DNA of 64,000 nucleotides from a bacterium (GTDB taxonomy: Bacteria > SZUA-182 > DTGQ01): the NCBI GenBank assembly GCA_040755755.1, contig JBFLZW010000018.1, forward strand, positions 120,024-184,023, read 5' to 3'. The notes under the pieces are model-generated. The model did not search any database. It was not told the origin of the DNA and was given only the letters and a program-made list of their open reading frames with translations. The position numbers and the translations under genes were made by a program. Below are positions 57,937 to 64,000 of this stretch, in pieces. The first letter of the stretch is position 1. Every line of letters starts with the position of its first letter.

Positions 57937-58239
57937 TCAGACAGGCATTCTCATAATTTCCTGGTAAGCCTCCAGAACCTTGGAGCGAACCTGCATTAAA
58001 AGTTTTAACGATGTGTCCGCCTTCTCCCAGGAAATCATGACCTCGTGAAGGTCTTTGTTCTTATGAGTCATGAAGTCCTGCAGGTTCTGGTCCGCGGTTG
58101 ACTGCAGATCATCGACTTTCTGGATCGCTTCCTTGATGACCTCACTGAATGAGGGCACATCATCCTTGGGAGGAGTTGCGGGCGGTGATGGCTGCTTGAA
58201 TAGCACCGGTTTCAAATCAATGAGGCTGATCTGTTTCAT
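57937..58239 (-). CDS. fliE: Flagellar hook-basal body protein FliE
   Basis: The 100-residue protein has FSEVIKEAIQKVDDLQSTAD then LHEVMISWEKADTSLKLLMQ with VRSKVLEAYQEIMRMPV, the FliE signature. FliE links the MS ring to the rod. It is the first gene of the flagellar cluster and has AAAGGAGGAAACC before its start. It is separated from its usual neighbours flgB and flgC, which lie 20 kb away. Confidence 0.94.
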   Translation of the reverse strand: MKQISLIDLKPVLFKQPSPPATPPKDDVPSFSEVIKEAIQKVDDLQSTADQNLQDFMTHKNKDLHEVMISWEKADTSLKLLMQVRSKVLEAYQEIMRMPV

Positions 58240-58263
58240 TTCTGGTTTCCTCCTTTGAATTTC

Positions 58264-58489
58264 AGTGGTCAGTGGTCAGTGGTCAGTGGCCAGTGGCCAG
58301 TGAAAGGCAGGCACAGAGAACCCCAATGGCAGATGCCTCTGATCCTGCTGTTGCTTTTCTCTGTGTCTCTGTGTCTCAGTGGTGTCTTTTTCTTTTTTTC
58401 TGGCTCCTGACTTCTCTTTACCGGCCACTGACCACTGATCACTGACCACTCTCTCCTGACTCCTGTCTCCTGACTCCTGACTCCTCTTC
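58264..58489. repeat. Composite element upstream of fliE (inverted copy of 52714-52914)
   Basis: GTGGTCAGT units (58264-58304), GGCAGGCACAGAGAACCCC, a CTCTGTGTCTCTGTGTCTC unit (58358-58376), then GACCACTG units and CTCCTGACTCCTG units (58424-58489). The last part is read as the C-terminus of the TPR gene. Confidence 0.85.
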
Positions 58490-60457
58490 TTTAAAATCGA
58501 CAACAACCGGCCAGATGGGGTCCTGATGGGCTGCTTTGATTTTCCCGAAAACATCCCGGGCAGTTTCCGATTTTGCCTCTTTCAAAGAGCAGCTGCCGAT
58601 CTGATAAAGCACCCAGTCCCGGTCCTCCGGTTTCAGGGCAAGACTTTCCGCCTTCTGGTAGGAGGCGAGCGCCTCTGCATACTTGTGGGCCTTGAATTGA
58701 CAGTCTGCCAGATGGACGGAAATTTCCGGGAGGTACTGAAGGTTTTTTTCCTGGTTAGCGAGGTCGATAGCCTTTGCGAACGATTCGATGGCCTCGGAAG
58801 TTTTGCCCAGTTTCTCAAAACATTGCCCAACTCTGAAGAGCTGTCGTATTCCCTTGTGAGGTGGCCGGACATTCAGACTGGCCTGATAATGGCCAAGGGC
58901 TGCCTGATAATCCTTCTTCTCCCAGGAAATATCTCCCATGAGCGAAAGAGCAAAAAATGCCAGCCCGGAAGAATCGGGCTGGCTGACAATTTCCTGCAGG
59001 GCCTGCATGGCTTTCTGGTAATCTGCGGTCTGAAAGAAAATCAAGCCAAGCTGAAAATTGATCTGACCGGAGAGAGGATTTACCCCTGGGGGTAAAATCG
59101 CCTGGGTCTCCCGGTAAAGGTGGATGGCTGGCGGGTAAAATTTCAGGTTCTGGTAGCTTTGAGCTATCCTGAAATAGGGGAGAGGAGCCTTTTCCTGGTG
59201 CAGAAAGGAATCCACAACATCTTTATTCTTCTCGTAAAACTTGATAACCTCAAGGTAATCCTTCTGCTGAAAACGCTGACTGAGATAATTGACCATCTCC
59301 TCCTTGAGAGCGTACAGGCTGTCCTGGTAGATGTTTTCTTTGGGAGATTTGGCCAGCAGTGACCGGAAAACAGCCATTGCCTCTCCATGTTCTCCCTTTT
59401 TCTGCAGGGCCAGGCCGAGTTTATATTCAGCCAGATGGGCCAGAACCGGATCAGTGGTTTTTCTTTTCATAAGCTCCCGGTAAGCGGCAACAGGATTGCG
59501 GAACGCGGAAAGAGGAGAGGTGGAACCTTTAATTACCATCTTCGGGTGCTCTATTCCCAGGTCTGCCATACGTATCTGGCTGACCTGCGCTCCAATCGAG
59601 TCAGGGTAGTTATCGATAACCCTCTGATAGGCAAGAATCGCCTCGGCAATCTTCCCCTGTTCCGAATAGATATCGCCACAAAAAGTGACTGCCTTATCAA
59701 GGGCTTCGAACTTCGGATGGTTTTTTTCCAGAGACAGGAACACCGCAAGGGCCTGATCGAGCCGCTTCTCCTGGAGGTAGATGCTGCCGATATTAAAGGC
59801 TGTTTTGGGATGGTCCTCGATATACTGGGGAAGCTTTTCCATTCCCTCATGGTAATAGATGCCGGCGGAGGTCATATTCTCCGATTCAACGAGGCAGTCC
59901 CCCAAACGAAAGGCAGCTTTTGGAGCGAAGCTGGTAGTGGAGTATTGGAACAGGATCTGTTTAAAAATCTTTTGGGCTTTCTTCATCTCTCCCAGACGAT
60001 AGGATATTTCTCCCTGCCTGAACAGAGCCTCCGGGACCGACTGGTGATCGGGATACCGCTCGACAAGCTGATGGTATACGGCACTGGCCTCATACAGGAG
60101 GTTCTGCTTCTCATAAATTTCTCCAAGGTACAGGTAACTGTCCAGTGCCTGCTGCGTATCGGCGTAGGTAAAAACCAATTTCTCAAAGCCTTGTCTGGCT
60201 GCCTTGAGATTGTTGTTTCCCCTGGCTATGACAGCCTCCTCGAAGATACGGGAGGCTCTCTGGGAAGACGAGGCATCCGGAGGCGATGCCCCCTCCTTTG
60301 CCCCGGATTGAGCCGCCACCGGGGTGGAGGGTGCAGCATCAAGGTGCAGGGGGAGAAGGGAGGCAGGGCAGAAGAGAAAAAGGAAGATGCAGGCCAGAGG
60401 GCCGATTCTTCCCCCGTACTGATTGATACAGGATATGCCGGGTTTTGCTCTGCTCAT
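58439..60457 (-). CDS. Tetratricopeptide-repeat secreted protein, repeat-derived C-terminus
   Basis: The start is placed at ATG 60457 to give a signal peptide (hydrophobic at about residues 19-38, cut near HLDAAPS); the frame is open to 60505. The 672-residue product has more than a dozen TPR units (for example LYLGEIYEKQNLLYEASAVY and LLEVIKFYEKNKDVVDSFL-like helices) across residues 60-650. It is likely a periplasmic scaffold. The last 15 residues (EESGVRRQESGESGQ) come from the dispersed GGAGTCAGGAG repeat. The next gene downstream is fliE, so it may be co-transcribed with the flagellar genes. Function unknown; FliE-proximal TPR proteins are not something I can name. Confidence 0.8.
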   Translation of the reverse strand: MSRAKPGISCINQYGGRIGPLACIFLFLFCPASLLPLHLDAAPSTPVAAQSGAKEGASPPDASSSQRASRIFEEAVIARGNNNLKAARQGFEKLVFTYADTQQALDSYLYLGEIYEKQNLLYEASAVYHQLVERYPDHQSVPEALFRQGEISYRLGEMKKAQKIFKQILFQYSTTSFAPKAAFRLGDCLVESENMTSAGIYYHEGMEKLPQYIEDHPKTAFNIGSIYLQEKRLDQALAVFLSLEKNHPKFEALDKAVTFCGDIYSEQGKIAEAILAYQRVIDNYPDSIGAQVSQIRMADLGIEHPKMVIKGSTSPLSAFRNPVAAYRELMKRKTTDPVLAHLAEYKLGLALQKKGEHGEAMAVFRSLLAKSPKENIYQDSLYALKEEMVNYLSQRFQQKDYLEVIKFYEKNKDVVDSFLHQEKAPLPYFRIAQSYQNLKFYPPAIHLYRETQAILPPGVNPLSGQINFQLGLIFFQTADYQKAMQALQEIVSQPDSSGLAFFALSLMGDISWEKKDYQAALGHYQASLNVRPPHKGIRQLFRVGQCFEKLGKTSEAIESFAKAIDLANQEKNLQYLPEISVHLADCQFKAHKYAEALASYQKAESLALKPEDRDWVLYQIGSCSLKEAKSETARDVFGKIKAAHQDPIWPVVVDFKEEESGVRRQESGESGQ

Positions 60458-60505
60458 CGGATTCCGCTTTCGCTGATTATTCGTCACGAATTCTCGCTCA
60501 ACCAC

Positions 60506-60825
60506 ACAAATACCGTGCTGCTGTCGCCTGCGATGTGAATTTCCTTTATCCTTATTTTACACAGGAGCGGTTTTTGCCCTTAATTGCTAGCAATTTTCAT
60601 TCCGCATGGGAACATACTGTATTATCAGGCCTTTTAGGGGAATTAAACGGTAAGGGATCGCCCGTGTTGCCTTATTCTATAGCAATCACTCCTGAAGGAG
60701 GTGTCAGGAAGGGGGAACATCCGGACATAATTGCTGTAATAGGATGTTTTTTCACGAAATGCCGGTGAACTATTATGGGTCGCTTGATTGCAGAGATGCT
60801 GTACTATGATAATTATCTTTTTTAG
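60506..60825. other. Gene-free region between divergent TPR and DUF11 genes
   Basis: The 320 bases hold short frames only. CACTCCTGAAGGAGGTG at 60687-60703 is a small palindrome that contains a strong ribosome-like AGGAGGTG, but no gene of note follows. The in-frame TAG at 60823-60825 ends any extension of the DUF11 frame. Confidence 0.5.
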
Positions 60826-62856
60826 CGCAGCCTCAGGAAATTCACCAATGGTCAGGATGCCAATCAGCCGCCTGGCCCCTCTATACCAGTAGGCGATCCG
60901 GTCACCTGGACCTATCAGGTCACCAATACCGGCAATGACGTTCTCACCGGCGTGACCGTGACCGATGATCAGGGAGTTGCCGTCTCCTGTCCATCAACTA
61001 CCCTGGGTCCTGGAGAGTCCATGACCTGTTCAGCCAGTGGCACTGCCCATGCTGGCCAGTATGGAAATGCTGGCTCGGTTACCGGCACAGACACACTCGG
61101 CAACCAGATTATCGCCGACGACCCCAGCCATTACTTTGGGACCAGCGGTGGAATCAGGATCATAAAATCTGTGAATGGTAACGATGCCAATACTCCTCCG
61201 GGATCATATATCCCTGTGGGCGGTCAAATCACCTGGACCTATGAAGTTACCAATACCGGCAATACCACCCTCACCGGGGTCACGGTAACCGATGATCAGG
61301 GAGTTACGGTTTCCTGCCCCGCTGCTACACTGGGGCCTGGTCAGACCATGATCTGTACAGCCAGTGGCACAGCGCAGGCTGGCCAGCATACAAACACCGG
61401 GACAGCGACCGGTACTGATCCATCCGGCAACACGGTTACAGCCAGTGATCCCAGTAACTATTTTGGTTATACCAGTGGAATCAGCCTCAAGAAGTTTACC
61501 AATGGGCAGGATGCTGATCAACCGCCTGGCCCTGAAATTCCGCTCGGCGATCCAGTCACCTGGACCTACCAGGTTACAAACACCGGCAATACCAACCTTA
61601 TCAATGTCACAATTACCGATAGTCAGGGAGTTACGGTCACCTGTCCTCAAAATACCCTTGACCCTGGAGAATCCATGACCTGCACGGCCACTGGCACTGC
61701 CCGGGCTGGTCAATATGAAAATACCGGCACGGTCACGGCCATTGATCCGGTCGGCAATAATCTGACGGCCAGCGATCCCAGCCACTACTTTGGAGTGTCC
61801 CCGGCACAGCCATGCCTGAAGCTGACCAAGACAATCAATGGCCCCTATCGCACTTCGGACAACCTGTTCCTCAATGACCGGATTATTCCGGTCGCGGTCA
61901 GAGATACCCTGGTTCCGGAGGGCAAGCTCTTCTACTTTCTGGTCGGAATCACGGTGGAAAACTGCAACAATACTACCCTGACCGGAGTGGTGGTTACCGA
62001 TACCTTCAGCAATGAAGCCTATCCTTTCGAAACCAGTGATCCTGCCAATGTGACCATTGTGCCTCCACCGAGTCCCGGAGGCTTTGAACGGGAGACTCTG
62101 ACCTGGACGGCAGGCAGTATTCCAGCTTTCCAGAGCAAAACTCTTCTGATTAAAGTCGGGACGGAATTCAATCCAAGCGGACGGCTTGAGCCGACCAGTG
62201 CACCACAGTCAATCTTTTACAACGGTCGCAACAACGATACCGGCGGTGCCTCAGTCGTCACCAATGAGGGCTTGAGCGCAGCAGTTGGAGCGGCGCTCCT
62301 GACCAACGGTGCCGAGATTAGCTGTGCCGGCAGTGACGGCCAATGGGACCCGCTTCCTTATGACCGGTGTACCACTATCACGACGCCGCTGCCCATCACC
62401 CTGACCGCTACAGATACGACCACGACATCGACTGCGAACTTTGTGCCACGTACTGTATCGTCCTGGAGGACAGACGCGTATAGGAACCCTGAGCATATGC
62501 AATCCTTCCTGCCCACCTGGCTGGGAAATCCAAAGGGTCAGGAAAGTATCAAAGTTGCTGCCATCGATCAGGTTCATGATATCCTTTCCCTGAAGCAGGG
62601 AAGCAGGCTTAATGAAATCGTCAATCTGTATGCTCAATTACTCGCCTGCAAATTAAATCTGGCCAGCGGTAGCGATCCTGATGTCCGGATAAGTGAGTCA
62701 GCCAATATCCGGGACGTAGTCAGTGAGATCGATTCTTTCCTGGCCAATTACAGTTCGCAGCACTGGTACCTGAAATTAGGCAGATCCCAGAAGGATCAGG
62801 TTAAACAATGGGTGAAAGAACTTGCGGGTTATAACAGCGGAAAGAATACTCCCTAA
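60826..62856 (+). CDS. DUF11-repeat surface protein, 5'-truncated
   Basis: The frame opens right after TAG 60823-60825, inside a repeat unit, and the first usable start is GTG 60952. Three full units of about 105 residues share LKKFTNGQDADQPPGP, VTWTYQVTNTGNT, VTVTDDQGVTVSCP, GESMTCTASGTA and SDPSHYFG. These are DUF11-type (isopeptide-like) beta domains of cell-surface proteins. A fourth, diverged domain follows (LTKTINGPYRTSDNLFLND), then a Cys-containing Thr-rich part and a helical C-terminus (VSEIDSFLANYSSQHWYLKL). There is no signal peptide, so an N-terminal part is missing. No sorting signal is visible. Confidence 0.75.
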   Translation, partial: RSLRKFTNGQDANQPPGPSIPVGDPVTWTYQVTNTGNDVLTGVTVTDDQGVAVSCPSTTLGPGESMTCSASGTAHAGQYGNAGSVTGTDTLGNQIIADDPSHYFGTSGGIRIIKSVNGNDANTPPGSYIPVGGQITWTYEVTNTGNTTLTGVTVTDDQGVTVSCPAATLGPGQTMICTASGTAQAGQHTNTGTATGTDPSGNTVTASDPSNYFGYTSGISLKKFTNGQDADQPPGPEIPLGDPVTWTYQVTNTGNTNLINVTITDSQGVTVTCPQNTLDPGESMTCTATGTARAGQYENTGTVTAIDPVGNNLTASDPSHYFGVSPAQPCLKLTKTINGPYRTSDNLFLNDRIIPVAVRDTLVPEGKLFYFLVGITVENCNNTTLTGVVVTDTFSNEAYPFETSDPANVTIVPPPSPGGFERETLTWTAGSIPAFQSKTLLIKVGTEFNPSGRLEPTSAPQSIFYNGRNNDTGGASVVTNEGLSAAVGAALLTNGAEISCAGSDGQWDPLPYDRCTTITTPLPITLTATDTTTTSTANFVPRTVSSWRTDAYRNPEHMQSFLPTWLGNPKGQESIKVAAIDQVHDILSLKQGSRLNEIVNLYAQLLACKLNLASGSDPDVRISESANIRDVVSEIDSFLANYSSQHWYLKLGRSQKDQVKQWVKELAGYNSGKNTP

Positions 62857-62880
62857 AGGATAACCGAATCGGTTGGGCAA

Positions 62881-62927
62881 AGCAAAGAGCGCCGTGAAAA
62901 ACTTCGCCAGGGCGCTCTTTGCTTTTT
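62881..62927 (+). terminator. Intrinsic terminator after the DUF11 gene
   Basis: AGCAAAGAGCGCC (62881-62893) pairs perfectly with GGCGCTCTTTGCT (62911-62923) and runs into five T. It lies 25 bases after the stop codon. Confidence 0.9.
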
Positions 62928-63104
62928 ATCCAGGTTCCCTGCATAAAGAAAAGATCATTTGTTCTCTGAATTAAACCGTGACAGGCCTTTCAAGTTGGCA
63001 GAAGGCGTGCCTCCTTCAATAGATGGCGGGTCAGGTTAAGTGTTTCAGCACGCACCGCCAGACTTACTTCACAATCGCGTTCTGGGGGTCACCAACGACC
63101 ACGC

Positions 63105-63181
63105 TGGTGCGCCCAGAGGGATTCGAACCCCCGACCTACGGATCCGTAGTCCGTCGCTCTATCCAACTGAGCCATGGGCGC
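63105..63181 (-). tRNA. tRNA-Arg (anticodon ACG)
   Basis: The minus strand folds into a complete 77-base tRNA with encoded CCA. The acceptor GCGCCCA pairs with TGGGCGC, the anticodon stem ACGGA/TCCGT encloses loop CTACGGA with anticodon ACG, and the T arm has GGTTCGAATCC. ACG reads CGU and, after conversion to inosine, CGC and CGA arginine codons. Confidence 0.96.
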
Positions 63182-64000
63182 ATTATATATTTGTAATTCT
63201 CTACCAGTTTGCCATGAGAAACTGTATTCAGGACAATTATACAATAATGGCAACTCTGAAAAAATTCATGGATTTTCTTTATTTAATATATTAATTACTC
63301 TCGGCTTTTTCCCTTCGATCAGCTAAGTACACTGCGCATTAAATACGCGACCAGTTAAAGCCGCACGTTCACTCCCTCGCCCCCCCTTTGGGGGGAGAAG
63401 GTTGGGGTGAGGGGGGCGTCGTTGAACCAAACCGGCCCGCCTAATTCCCGTGCCGTGTACTAAGCCTTTCTGAGTATTATATGCTAATATGTATTTGATG
63501 GAGATGCCTACAATGGGGCTATTCCCCATAAGATTAACATCAGCAGACAAAAAATTCAGAAAAAAGCCTATTAACATCCGAGATTACATCGCTCATATTA
63601 TGGTAGCCATCACCCTGTTTGGATCTGATGCCTTTAGCGAAGTGAAAATCCTATAGAGGGGAGAAATATTACTGTGTTGTCTTATCAATATGAGCGTTCA
63701 TTTTTTATGAGATATTTGTATCATATTTTAAAATATATGTCAATCCAGACTCCAACCAGCCCACGGTAAATTTGTTCTCATTTTTAGACTGTTGATGCGG
63801 AGCGGCTATTGTGGGTCATTTTCAAATAATCCAAGACCATACGAGGGGTAATTAAGAGCTGTCGCATTTTCTGCCAGATATGTTGAACTCCCTTACTTTT
63901 CAGTAGACCTGTGGCGAATCGTCTTAGACGGAATGGCACTTACATAAGCCAAGCTTATAATATAGAGAGGACACAAAGCACACAGGGAAAAAAGATCTCC
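63182..64000. other. Gene-poor right end with repeats and a possible transposase remnant
   Basis: 63401-63465 repeats 12861-12924. A 50-codon frame at 63506-63655 (MPTMGLFPIRLTSADKKFRK) has no recognisable relative. On the minus strand 63945-63784 reads LRRFATGLLKSKGVQHIWQK and MRQLLITPRMVLDYLKMT, framed by a stop just upstream. It looks like a conserved protein end, possibly a transposase C-terminus. Everything else here is AT-rich and I see no complete gene. Confidence 0.35.
63375..63465. repeat. Dispersed GGGTGAGGGGGGCGTCGTTGAACC repeat, copy 2 with hairpin
   Basis: CTCGCCCCCCC, TTTGGGGGGAGAAGG forms a hairpin and leads into GTTGGGGTGAGGGGGGCGTC and GTTGAACCAAACCGGCC, identical with 12861-12897. 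Confidence 0.75.

Noticed and set aside
22293..58260. Sigma-54 or sigma-28 promoters before the flagellar genes
   Set aside because: I looked in the larger gaps for TGGCAC-N5-TTGC and for TAAA-N15-GCCGATAA patterns and saw no convincing site; a matrix scan was not possible.
59387..60538. A 383-codon plus-strand frame over the TPR gene
   Set aside because: Antisense shadow; the TPR reading has clear repeats and a signal peptide.
63040..63294. A frame reading GAPRGIRTPDLRIRSPSL
   Set aside because: This is the well-known false peptide from the antisense strand of a tRNA gene, here tRNA-Arg.
63323..63577. An 84-codon minus-strand frame
   Set aside because: Most of it is translated from a dispersed repeat (PPHPNLLPPKGG-type peptide); there is no ribosome site.

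Overview
This window looks like a piece of chromosome from a diderm, flagellated, probably uncultured bacterium. Evidence for two membranes is the L-ring and P-ring genes flgH and flgI, a GspN-like protein and OmpA/MotB-type peptidoglycan binders. FlhF and FlhG suggest polar flagella. Gene content and the many PAS/MEDS sensor kinases fit a deltaproteobacterium-like or neighbouring phylum, but the sequence alone does not fix the lineage.

Layout. 1-465: 3' end of scpA. 726-3254: two secreted low-complexity proteins of unknown function, closed by a strong terminator. 3406-7676: promoter and operon pyrK-pyrD-relA/spoT, facing rpmB. 8109-11413: a gspN-like gene, a degenerate histidine kinase and serA. 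11480-12930: a small islet with a frameshifted hicB-like gene and a DUF433/DUF5615 toxin-antitoxin pair, bounded by copies of a dispersed repeat. 13062-22292: a methyltransferase and a block of signalling genes (REC-PAS kinase, HAMP-multi-PAS kinase, remnant of a binding protein, MEDS kinase, Rcp1-type response regulator, REC-kinase-REC hybrid). 22496-58239: one continuous 36-kb minus-strand flagellar cluster. Read in the direction of transcription it runs fliE, fliF-G-H-I-J, motE, motA, two motB-like genes, fliL-M-N-O-P-Q-R, flhB, flhA, flhF, flhG, fliA, a small gene, flgB, flgC, fliK, flgD-E-F-G-A-H-I-J. Basal body, export gate, rod, hook, stator and sigma-28 are present; flagellin, cap, hook-filament junction and flgM genes are not in this window. 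58439-60457: a TPR protein. 60826-62856: a 5'-truncated DUF11-repeat surface protein with a terminator. 63105-63181: tRNA-Arg(ACG). The last 800 bases hold only repeats and a possible transposase remnant.

Two things stand out. First, fliK encodes about 2250 residues, several times the usual size of this hook-length ruler, because of about 19 tandem copies of a 48-57-residue unit. Some of these are near-identical segmental duplications, and two palindromic elements are inserted in frame, one with an apparent 11-bp target duplication and terminal inverted repeats. Second, the window is full of short palindromic elements of at least seven families (GTGGTCAGT, CAGGAGTCAGGAGT, CACAGAGACACAGAG, ACACGAAACACACGAA, CGCAGAGACGCAGAG and others). 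They sit between genes as hairpins, in one place apparently as a terminator, and in five genes (pyrK, flgI, fliK twice, the TPR gene) they have become in-frame protein sequence.
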